A stretch of 5,323 nt of DNA from the NCBI GenBank assembly GCA_903920485.1, contig CAIXMG010000014.1, forward strand, positions 1 through 5,323. The letters are read 5' to 3'. Positions 1 to 5,323 of the stretch are shown piece after piece; position 1 is the first letter of the stretch, and each line of letters starts with the position of its first letter. Below the pieces are notes generated by a model. That model did not search any database. It saw only the letters and a program-made list of their open reading frames with translations, and was not told the origin of the DNA. The translations under genes were made by a program, and so were the position numbers. This stretch comes from an uncultured bacterium (lineage in GTDB: Bacteria; Patescibacteriota; Minisyncoccia; Phycocordibacterales; UBA1006).

Positions 1-62
1 ATTTGTTTATCAATCCGAATGCGTTTCTTGAGGAGGGGTTTGGTAGGATGCCCACAACATAA
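1..62 (+). CDS. 3' end of a GT4-like glycosyltransferase reading frame, probably truncated
   Basis: The frame starting at base 3 is open from the window edge and stops at TAA 60-62. It reads LFINPNAFLEEGFGRMPTT. The part FINP...EEGFGRMP resembles the C-terminal nucleotide-sugar-binding signature of GT4 (GT-B fold) glycosyltransferases, where a proline-containing strand is followed by EGFG and then E-A (the E-x7-E motif). Here the first Glu and GFG are present, but the frame stops two residues after MP, exactly where the second Glu and roughly the last 80 residues should come. I infer that the gene has lost its 3' end and that the break lies at about 50-60, directly against the DUF3800 remnant. 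With only 19 residues visible, it could instead be the normal end of an unrelated protein. Such an enzyme would transfer sugars in the cytoplasm, which would fit the glycan genes downstream. Confidence 0.4.
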   Translation, partial: LFINPNAFLEEGFGRMPTT

Positions 63-212
63 AACATGTCTATATCGATGAAAGTGGTGACACAGGATAT
101 ACAAGAAATTCCACATAGGTTAGTAAAAAAATTAAAAAATCTACCAATACAATGTATTGCGTGTGTTGTGGAGAAACAAAAAGTAAAAGTCGACGATTTT
201 GTAAGTTTTTAA
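59..212 (+). pseudogene. degenerate DUF3800 gene remnant (lost start, internal deletion, frameshift)
   Basis: Frame 2 from 59 reads ATA-AAA-CAT and continues as KHVYIDESGDTGYTRNST before TAG at 116-118. The string YIDESGDTG is the hallmark N-terminus of DUF3800 proteins, which normally begin M-K-x-x-Y-I-D-E-S-G; the codon where Met should be is ATA. From about 117 the recognisable sequence moves to frame 3: RLVKKLKNLPIQCIACVVEKQKV, then VDDFVSF and TAA at 210-212. That resembles a later part of DUF3800 proteins (lysine-rich helix, hydrophobic strand, then EK-K). Perhaps 50 residues between the two pieces are missing, and the rest of the family (usually 200 or more residues) is absent. GC over 61-220 is about 29% by count, far below the neighbouring genes, which suggests foreign origin. 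DUF3800 proteins are often found near mobile or defence genes; their function is not settled. The N-terminal assignment is strong, the second piece moderate. Confidence 0.7.
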
Positions 213-222
213 AAATGCAAAG

Positions 223-269
223 CCCCCTTGGAACGTGTGGACCACATGCCTGCGGTCCTCCAGAGGGGG
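223..269. other. long imperfect GC-rich hairpin of unknown role
   Basis: The left arm CCCCCT (223-228) pairs with AGGGGG (264-269). After a one-base bulge at 263, TGGA (229-232) pairs with TCCA (259-262). After a six-base left bulge (233-238), GGACC (239-243) pairs with GGTCC (254-258) around a ten-base loop (244-253). That makes 15 Watson-Crick pairs, plus a possible G-T at 222/270. On the + strand no T-run follows. On the - strand the stem is followed by CTTTGCATTTTT, an imperfect T-tract. A classical intrinsic terminator is therefore only weakly supported, and only leftward. It could be an intergenic palindromic repeat, a processed RNA structure, or a relic attached to the DUF3800 fragment. 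Its GC-richness contrasts sharply with the AT-rich bases just before it. Confidence 0.55.
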
Positions 270-352
270 TCTGACTTGCTTGCAGGATCAGTATAACAGT
301 GGTGTTCTTTTTGCCAAAACGTTTTTCGTTCCCGTTGAGGATTTCTTTAGTT
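270..352. other. intergenic, no supported feature
   Basis: I see no gene or convincing signal between the hairpin and the promoter. A lone -10-like TATAAC lies at 292-297 without a good -35 at the usual distance, and AAAACGTTTT (316-325) is a short palindrome that may be chance. Confidence 0.4.
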
Positions 353-381
353 TTGTAAACCATCCTCCAATTGTGTATACT
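353..381 (+). promoter_or_regulatory. sigma70-type promoter, probably giving a leaderless mRNA
   Basis: The -35 TTGTAA (353-358) and the -10 TATACT (376-381) are separated by exactly 17 bases; they match consensus at 4 of 6 and 5 of 6 positions. The expected start of transcription, seven bases after the -10, is about 388, and the ATG of the first intact gene is at 389. Little or no 5' leader would remain, which agrees with the lack of a Shine-Dalgarno sequence. The same -35 hexamer and spacing recur before the gene at 5153. Confidence 0.55.
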
Positions 382-388
382 ACCCCAT

Positions 389-2323
389 ATGACAAAGGCT
401 CTTGAGCGGATTGTGGGGTGGGGGACGCTGCTGGTGTTCCTGGTCCTTCCGATTACGTATTTTTCAGGATGGGTGGCATCGTATGTAACCTCGAAGGAGT
501 TTTTTTTCATGGGAATCGTGGAACTGCTCCTGGTCGCATGGGTGTGGCTGATGGCGAAGGACCGACGATACCGATTGACGAAACCCATGGTCGGCTGGCT
601 GGCTCCGTTGGCAGGGTTTTTGATGCTCCTCACCGTTTCGAGCATTGCGGGCGTCGACCCGAAGACCTCGTTTTTCTCAACGCTTGAAAGCGGGACGGGG
701 ATGGTTTTTCTGTGGCATGCGTTTGCCTTCGTCGTCGTGGTTGCGTCGCTGATAAGGGTACGAGGCAGGGAATTTCTCTTGAGTATCGGCCGTGTCACGG
801 TAGTTGCGTCGCTGATCCTGACCGCATGCATTTACTGCATTTCCTTCGGATGGTTTCCAGGTTCTGCAATGCTGAAACACTCAAGCCAGGGAGCCATGAT
901 GGGGAACATCCTTCTTGCGGGGGCGTATCTGATCTTTTCCGTTTTCATGGCGGCTTTTCTTGTCATTGAGGGATCTTCCTGGTTTCGAAAGGTAATGGGA
1001 GCAGCGGCTCTTCTCCTTATCCTGCTGTCACCGGTGTTTTTCAGTGCGCCCGTAGGCATCGGATGGGCACGCATGGCGACTGCAGCATTGGGCATCGGCA
1101 TCGTATTCTCGTGCCTGCTTTGGTTGTGCCTTGCCAAGAAAACTTCGGCAAGGATGGCAGGAATCGTGGGAATGGTCGCATTGGTTCTGGTCTTGGCAAT
1201 GGCCGCATGGCAAGTCTCGGCTCCCGGGACGAAGGCCTATGCGTTTTTTGCCAAGGAGTCCGGCAACCGCATCACTGATTGGGAAGAGGCACTTCAAGGC
1301 TTCAAGGATAAGCCGATCCTGGGATGGGGAAAGGAAAACTATCATGTCATCTACCAAAAGTACCTGGATCCGAACGTGCTGAATCCCGAACGGGGAGCCG
1401 AGGTGTGGAGCCTGCACCCGCACAATGCGACCTTGGAAATCCTTGATGAGGGAGGCATCTTGTCTCTGTTGGCCTACCTGGTGGTGCTTTGCATGGTTGG
1501 ATATTTGATGGTTCGCCTGCACCGAAAGGGAACAACCAGTTCTGCCACCGTTGCAATTCTTTCCGGAATGCTCGTCGCGTACTTTCTTCAGAACCAAATG
1601 GTATACGATTCGATGGTGTCGACGGTGATGTTCTTCTCGCTTACGGGGATCCTCGTCGGACTTTCCGACCAATATGCCTCTCCTGAAAAGAAAAAGGATC
1701 GCAGAAATGCCCCGGACATGCCCGTTGCCATCCCGTTGGTTGTCACGGCCTTGATGGTTCCGGCGTTCGTAATGTTCGTTGTCTTGCCCGTCCAGAAGGT
1801 GCTGATGATCGGCAAGGTCGGCAATGACGCAAGCAACGTTCGCACCGGGGAATATCAGGCACTGTTCCATGCGGGGGCATCCTATACGCTTTCGACCGAT
1901 CCGGAATTCTATACGGATCCGCTGATGGCTTCGTATTCGGCACAGCGTGATGTTCTCAAGGCAAGTCCGGTCGATCGTCCGATCGCGACGGCCGAGGTCG
2001 CATCGCTGATCGACGCGACGGATCCCTTCGTAACCGCGAAAGGCGTGGACTATCATCTTGACCTCTCGCTTGTGCAACTGGAAACCCTGAGAAATTACCT
2101 GGAAGGTTTCGGTACCGCCGCCGACCTGGCTCGCGCGCAGAAATATTATGAAAGAGGGGCTGCGCTTTCCCCGCGTGATCCGCAGATCTATACGGCCTAT
2201 GGCCAGTTCCTGCTGGCACAAGGCGACACGCGTTCTGCAGGCCAGCTGGCCGACCAGGCGCTGGTTCTTAATCCCCGCTATGCCCCTGCCCAGGCCTTGG
2301 CATCGGCCGTCAGTTCGTATTAA
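389..2323 (+). CDS. O-antigen ligase/polymerase-like (Wzy_C) membrane protein with C-terminal TPR tail
   Basis: A 644-residue integral membrane protein. I count about 13 hydrophobic segments, from residues 9-27 to 446-468. The large loop before residue 356 carries R294-x3-W298 (in RITDWEEAL), then a P-x-x-G-W-G stretch, then HPHN (343-346) with E350 and E354. This is the Wzy_C/WaaL pattern, in which loop Arg and His residues are needed for moving lipid-linked glycan to an acceptor. The early GVDP and MGN motifs fit O-antigen ligase family relatives. A soluble tail (about 465-644) ends in TPR-like helices at about 582-629, including AQKYYERGAALSPRDP and a second LNP-type repeat; TPR units bind other proteins. 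ATG 389 is preferred to an in-frame TTG at 371, because the TTG overlaps the -10 box and the ATG directly precedes the first membrane helix. It may act as polymerase, ligase or protein O-oligosaccharyltransferase; sequence alone does not separate these. The next gene starts 9 bases after its stop. Confidence 0.85.
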   Translation: MTKALERIVGWGTLLVFLVLPITYFSGWVASYVTSKEFFFMGIVELLLVAWVWLMAKDRRYRLTKPMVGWLAPLAGFLMLLTVSSIAGVDPKTSFFSTLESGTGMVFLWHAFAFVVVVASLIRVRGREFLLSIGRVTVVASLILTACIYCISFGWFPGSAMLKHSSQGAMMGNILLAGAYLIFSVFMAAFLVIEGSSWFRKVMGAAALLLILLSPVFFSAPVGIGWARMATAALGIGIVFSCLLWLCLAKKTSARMAGIVGMVALVLVLAMAAWQVSAPGTKAYAFFAKESGNRITDWEEALQGFKDKPILGWGKENYHVIYQKYLDPNVLNPERGAEVWSLHPHNATLEILDEGGILSLLAYLVVLCMVGYLMVRLHRKGTTSSATVAILSGMLVAYFLQNQMVYDSMVSTVMFFSLTGILVGLSDQYASPEKKKDRRNAPDMPVAIPLVVTALMVPAFVMFVVLPVQKVLMIGKVGNDASNVRTGEYQALFHAGASYTLSTDPEFYTDPLMASYSAQRDVLKASPVDRPIATAEVASLIDATDPFVTAKGVDYHLDLSLVQLETLRNYLEGFGTAADLARAQKYYERGAALSPRDPQIYTAYGQFLLAQGDTRSAGQLADQALVLNPRYAPAQALASAVSSY

Positions 2324-2326
2324 ACT
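2297..2326 (+). promoter_or_regulatory. weak possible promoter for the second ligase-like gene
   Basis: TTGGCA (2297-2302, 5 of 6 to consensus) and TAAACT (2321-2326, 4 of 6) are 18 bases apart, and the predicted start falls at about 2333, the A of the next ATG. It lies within the end of the preceding coding sequence and could be chance. It is listed because its geometry repeats the -10-to-ATG distance seen at 376-389 and because the gene has no Shine-Dalgarno site. Confidence 0.25.
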
Positions 2327-2332
2327 CATCCT

Positions 2333-4309
2333 ATGAATCAATTTCTTAAAAAAACATCCGCACTGCTGCTTCGGTTGGCGCCTTGGATTATTGCGGCAAC
2401 TATCATCTGGGGATCGACAGCGGTCTTCATGGGGATCGCTTACAACTATTCCAATTCGAAATCCATCATCATCGAAATCGGCATGGCCGTCGTTACCCTT
2501 ATCGGCCTTGTCGCACTTCCATGGTCCGTGATCGGACGTGCCCTAAAATCAAAGGTGGTCGCTTCGGTCGGCGTGTTCCTTGCAATCATGCTGGTTGCCA
2601 CCGTGTTCAGCGTTGATCCGGTCCTGTCGTGGTACAGCCATCTGGAGCGCGGGGTAGGGGTGTTCTTTATCCTGCTGTGCGTCGTCGGTTCGTTTTTTGC
2701 GGCACTTATCGCACGGTACACGGGCAAGGTCCGAACGGCCATCCTTTATCCGATTGGCATTGCGGGGGCCGCGGTCGGATTTTCCGCGGTATTGGGATAC
2801 AGCGGGTGGAACTTGTCGCCATCGGTTATTCTGGGGCATGCTTCTGCCGGTGGCGGGCTCTTTGGCAATACGTCCTACGCGGGAACCATCCTCCTGATGA
2901 GTCTGTTTGCGAGCCTGTACCTGCTGATGACGGCTCGCGGCTTTTGGGAGCGCGTCCTTGCTTTCGTTCTCGGCTTTCTCACGCTGGTCAATCCGATCGT
3001 ATTCAGCCTGTGGCTGTTCAACGGTAACGGAAAGGCCACCCTTGGTTTCCTGGGGGATGCCCGCGGTGCCACGCTGTCATTGGTGTTGGGTCTCGTGGTC
3101 TCGTGCGGCGTGTACCTGTCCATTTCGAACGCCGCCGTCAGACGATGGGCAGGCAGGATCGTGGTTGCGGGCGTCATCGTCGCGACCGTTGTTGGCCTTG
3201 TCATGCTCGTCAATCCGCGAAGCTCCGTCCACAGCTTTTTCGTGAAGGAAACGGGAGAGGCTCGTTTCCTGTATTGGGAGATGTCAATCAAGTCGTTCGA
3301 ACACCATCCGGTGATCGGGACGGGTCCCGAGACGTTCCGCTATGCCCATCAGGCGTACTTCAATCCGCAGCTGATCACGATCGGGGAACTCTGGGCCGAC
3401 AAGCCTCACAATGCGTACCTGGAAACACTGGTCACGACCGGAGGCCTTGGCCTTTTGGCATATCTCGGGATGATTTCCATGATTATCTGGCAGCTGTACC
3501 GCTTGTCGAAGAAGGAGCATTACCGATTGGCGGTTTCCCTCGCGGCAGGGCTTCTCTTTGCATACTTGTTGAACAACGTCATCCTCTTTGATATTGCGGG
3601 AAGTTACCTGTTCTTCTACCTGTTCGTGTTCCTGGTTTCCTACGAAGGGGTTATCGCAGGCAAACACCTTCTTGTTTCCCAAGAGAAGGGCGAGTCTCAG
3701 ACTGCTCGCCATGCCGTCCTGGGTGGATTGTTGGGAATTGCGATCCTCGCAGGAACCTTGAGCATCGTCATTCCCGAGGCAACCAAACTGCACCTCTTGT
3801 GGAACGAGATGTTTGCGGCGATCCCCGCACGAACGCAGATGTATCAAAAGGTGGAGGACGCTTCGCCGTACGGGGCTGCGATCTCGATCGCACAGCGTGT
3901 CGACGCCTACAGTCAGGACTACCTCCATCAGCAGGTGCAGGATCCGAAGGACACGCTCGCAGACATCGATGCCCTGACGAGTGTCATTGATACCAGCATC
4001 AAACGGTATCCGCCAAACATGCAGAGCTACATCGCGCTTGGCCAGTTGGCCTGGGCGCGCATGACCATCACCGGCAAGGTGGACCCTGCTTCCGTTCAGG
4101 AATTGGGATCTGCAGGAACAGCAATCATCGCCCTGTCGCCGACCAATCCAAAAGGATATACGTTTCTGGGGCAGGCGTACGTATATGAAGGCCAATTGGC
4201 GCTTGCCTTGCAGACTTTCCAGAAGGGACTCGCCTTGGATCCTGCCGTCCCCGAGTCGCAGCAGAACATGGCTTATATCGCTCAAGTTATGAAAGCGCAA
4301 GGGAACTAG
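2333..4309 (+). CDS. second O-antigen ligase/polymerase-like (Wzy_C) protein with C-terminal TPR tail
   Basis: A 658-residue multi-pass membrane protein with the same plan as the gene just upstream. About 12 or 13 hydrophobic segments begin near residue 14. SVDP and a downstream Arg-x-Gly-Val-Gly, then FGNTSYAG, match the N-terminal landmarks of the family. The outer loop has R311-x3-W315 (in ARFLYWEM), HPVIGTGPE, then KPHN with H359 and E364, followed by GGLGLLAY, the typical Wzy_C end. After a last membrane segment near 470-487 comes a soluble tail of about 170 residues. A good TPR unit lies at about 606-639 (PKGYTFLGQAYVYEG, then FQKGLALDP), with a weaker helical pair before it. The two proteins differ clearly in sequence, so a duplication would be old; they may serve different steps (polymerisation versus transfer) or different acceptors. 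There is no Shine-Dalgarno before ATG 2333. It is probably co-transcribed with the upstream gene, with a possible extra promoter at its start. Confidence 0.85.
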   Translation: MNQFLKKTSALLLRLAPWIIAATIIWGSTAVFMGIAYNYSNSKSIIIEIGMAVVTLIGLVALPWSVIGRALKSKVVASVGVFLAIMLVATVFSVDPVLSWYSHLERGVGVFFILLCVVGSFFAALIARYTGKVRTAILYPIGIAGAAVGFSAVLGYSGWNLSPSVILGHASAGGGLFGNTSYAGTILLMSLFASLYLLMTARGFWERVLAFVLGFLTLVNPIVFSLWLFNGNGKATLGFLGDARGATLSLVLGLVVSCGVYLSISNAAVRRWAGRIVVAGVIVATVVGLVMLVNPRSSVHSFFVKETGEARFLYWEMSIKSFEHHPVIGTGPETFRYAHQAYFNPQLITIGELWADKPHNAYLETLVTTGGLGLLAYLGMISMIIWQLYRLSKKEHYRLAVSLAAGLLFAYLLNNVILFDIAGSYLFFYLFVFLVSYEGVIAGKHLLVSQEKGESQTARHAVLGGLLGIAILAGTLSIVIPEATKLHLLWNEMFAAIPARTQMYQKVEDASPYGAAISIAQRVDAYSQDYLHQQVQDPKDTLADIDALTSVIDTSIKRYPPNMQSYIALGQLAWARMTITGKVDPASVQELGSAGTAIIALSPTNPKGYTFLGQAYVYEGQLALALQTFQKGLALDPAVPESQQNMAYIAQVMKAQGN

Positions 4310-4317
4310 TCATTTAT

Positions 4318-5112
4318 ATGAAACACATGCAACCGGTGGTGAGTGTTATCATCCCGACGTACAACAGTAGTGCCACCATTATACGCGCGATCGAGAGCGT
4401 TTTTAATCAGGCATTCAAGAGTTTTGAAATCATCGTCATCGACGACGGTTCGACCGACGACACGCGATCGGTCCTGCAGCCGTTGGTGGAAAAGGGGAGC
4501 ATCGTGTATCGTCATCAGGAAAATGCCGGATGCGGGGTTGCGCGCAATCGTGGGGTTCGGATGTCGCAGGGAAAGTACCTTGCATTTCTTGATGCTGATG
4601 ATTATTGGCATGCGGAAAAGCTCGAACGACAGGTAAAAGTTTTCGAAGCCGACTCGCGATGCGTCGTGTGCTACACCGATCCCTATTTGGTGGACCTGCA
4701 TTCGAATCTCATCTGGGAGACGATGCGCACCGAATTGGGAACGCCGCGGTCGGGAAACCTGCTGTGGATCCTTCCGTTTCACAACATGATTACGCTCTCG
4801 TCGTCGATGGTACCTCGATGGGCCTTTGAAAAAGCCGGAGGATTTACCGAAGACTACAAGCTTATGATGGTCGCCGACTATGACTTATGGCTCAAACTTG
4901 CCCCTCTTGGCAACTTCCAGGCGATCGAGATGCCCCTCTCGTTCTACCAATACCGCCTTGCCGGGTCTCGCGAGAAAATTCTTGAGAATTACCGCATAAC
5001 GATTGCCGTTCTCTGGAACCGCACCAAGGCTGCCTCGGTCCCGTTGAAGGGCCTCTATTTCGCAGGATGGCTTTCCTATTTCATGAGGTATCAGGTGCGG
5101 CGGATATTGTAA
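4318..5112 (+). CDS. family 2 glycosyltransferase (GT-A fold)
   Basis: A 264-residue cytoplasmic enzyme, a usual length for a compact GT2. VSVIIPTYN (8-16) is the first strand of the nucleotide-sugar fold, DDGSTDDT (42-49) the next conserved Asp motif, and N69-A-G followed by GVARNRG the ribose/phosphate region. DADD (92-95) supplies the metal-binding D-x-D, and VADYDLWLKL (185-194) sits where the catalytic base is found, with D187 and D189 as candidates (many relatives have Glu-Asp here). The C-terminus (about 245-264) is aromatic and basic and may touch the membrane. Donor and acceptor cannot be told from sequence. The gene starts 8 bases after the second ligase-like gene, so it is probably in the same operon. 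An AAGGGA at 4299-4304 is 13 bases from the ATG, too far for a strong ribosome site; a second in-frame ATG at 4327 is possible but would remove only three residues. Confidence 0.9.
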   Translation: MKHMQPVVSVIIPTYNSSATIIRAIESVFNQAFKSFEIIVIDDGSTDDTRSVLQPLVEKGSIVYRHQENAGCGVARNRGVRMSQGKYLAFLDADDYWHAEKLERQVKVFEADSRCVVCYTDPYLVDLHSNLIWETMRTELGTPRSGNLLWILPFHNMITLSSSMVPRWAFEKAGGFTEDYKLMMVADYDLWLKLAPLGNFQAIEMPLSFYQYRLAGSREKILENYRITIAVLWNRTKAASVPLKGLYFAGWLSYFMRYQVRRIL

Positions 5113-5135
5113 GGGGGATGACCTTGTGGTAAAAT
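5107..5135 (+). promoter_or_regulatory. extended -10 promoter for the last glycosyltransferase gene
   Basis: TTGTAA (5107-5112) overlaps the last codon and stop of the preceding gene. After 17 bases comes TAAAAT (5130-5135), with TGG at 5127-5129 forming an extended -10. Predicted transcription begins at about 5142, giving a leader of about 11 bases before ATG 5153. The -35 and spacing equal those of the promoter at 353-381, so the last gene may be expressed separately from the ligase genes. Confidence 0.55.
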
Positions 5136-5152
5136 GACGAAATCTTATTGCT

Positions 5153-5323
5153 ATGAAAGGATCAAAACGACTCTCCATCATCATCGTCACCTATTTTTCC
5201 GAGAAAGAGATCCCGGACTGTCTTGCCGCATTGGAAGGTTTTGACAAGGATGCCGTTGAAATTATCGTCTTCGACAACGGCTCAAAGGATGGGACGGTTG
5301 ATTTCTTGAAGAAAAATTATGCG
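5153..5323 (+). CDS. N-terminus of a second family 2 glycosyltransferase (rhamnosyltransferase-like), cut by window end
   Basis: Fifty-seven residues are visible and the frame is still open at the window end. SIIIVTY (8-14) is the first strand of the GT-A fold, C23-L24 lies in the following helix, and EIIVFDNGSKDGT (36-48) is the second motif. The DNGS form (rather than DDGS), together with IVTY and the CL pair, is typical of the WbbL/rhamnosyltransferase-like branch of GT2. Catalytic D-x-D and later parts lie outside the window, so completeness and sugar specificity cannot be judged. ATG 5153 is the first start placing the GT-A strand at the usual distance; no Shine-Dalgarno precedes it. An ATG at 5134 is in another frame. 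It lies 40 bases after the previous gene and has its own promoter; its role is probably adding a sugar to the same surface glycan. Confidence 0.85.
   Translation, partial: MKGSKRLSIIIVTYFSEKEIPDCLAALEGFDKDAVEIIVFDNGSKDGTVDFLKKNYA

Noticed and set aside
145..159. Perfect 7-base inverted repeat CAATACA-A-TGTATTG as an operator
   Set aside because: It lies within the second DUF3800 coding piece in AT-rich sequence and is far from the promoter; chance is likely.
66..212. A small intact 48-codon gene starting at ATG 66
   Set aside because: The frame is open, but its first third is out of frame with the clear YIDESGDTG motif, so it is better explained as part of the broken DUF3800 gene.
223..269. 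Intrinsic terminator on the + strand
   Set aside because: The stem is followed by TCTGACTTGC, not a T-run.
371..388. TTG start giving six extra residues on the first ligase-like protein
   Set aside because: The TTG and following bases contain the -10 box TATACT; ATG 389 directly precedes the first membrane helix.
500..507. Run of eight T as a frameshift site
   Set aside because: The frame continues normally through Phe codons on both sides and no alternative product is apparent.
70..831. Open frame on the - strand covering the left gap and the first gene's N-terminus
   Set aside because: It runs antisense through a real coding region, the DUF3800 fossil and the hairpin; no family motif is visible.
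1028..2341. Long open frame on the - strand (437 codons) opposite the first ligase-like gene
   Set aside because: Its protein is rich in Arg, His, Gln and Cys with no domain pattern; it is the antisense shadow of a well-supported membrane protein.
3284..4300. Long open frame on the - strand (338 codons) opposite the second ligase-like gene
   Set aside because: Same reasoning: no recognisable motif, composition typical of an antisense shadow.

Overview
The window reads as a piece of a bacterial cell-surface glycan cluster, all on the + strand. The genes are moderately GC-rich (lines sampled by eye range from about 43 to 65%). I infer a Patescibacteria (Candidate Phyla Radiation)-type genome. 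The reasons are two O-antigen ligase/polymerase-like proteins carrying C-terminal TPR tails, a DUF3800 remnant, and the absence of good Shine-Dalgarno sites before the four intact starts. None of this is decisive for taxonomy, and the standard genetic code fits.

Layout. Positions 1-62 hold the last codons of a reading frame that resembles the donor-binding signature of a GT4 (GT-B) glycosyltransferase, cut off in the middle of that signature. Positions 59-212 are a strikingly AT-rich stretch (about 29% GC over 61-220). It encodes two pieces of a DUF3800 protein in two different frames, with a would-be start codon ATA: a broken gene with an internal deletion. Positions 223-269 form a long, GC-rich imperfect hairpin that no coding feature explains. 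A promoter at 353-381 (TTGTAA, 17 bp, TATACT) places the predicted transcription start at or one base before the ATG of the first intact gene, so that gene may be leaderless.

The core is two consecutive membrane proteins of the same architecture (389-2323 and 2333-4309), separated by only 9 bases. Each has about 12-13 membrane segments, a Wzy_C/WaaL-type loop with an R-x3-W and a PHN-x3-E motif, and a C-terminal soluble tail with TPR repeats. They look like an old tandem duplication. A GT2 glycosyltransferase (4318-5112) follows 8 bases later. A second GT2 gene of the rhamnosyltransferase-like type begins at 5153 and runs off the window; it has its own promoter, whose -35 hexamer overlaps the preceding stop codon.

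Together the intact genes suggest assembly of a surface polysaccharide or glycoprotein glycan. The GT2 enzymes would add sugars on the cytoplasmic side, and the two Wzy_C proteins would polymerise the product or transfer it to an acceptor outside the membrane. The left edge looks like a scar where a glycosyltransferase gene and a mobile-type DUF3800 gene decayed. I see no complete novel system here; the most unusual items are the scar, the hairpin and the tandem ligase-TPR pair.
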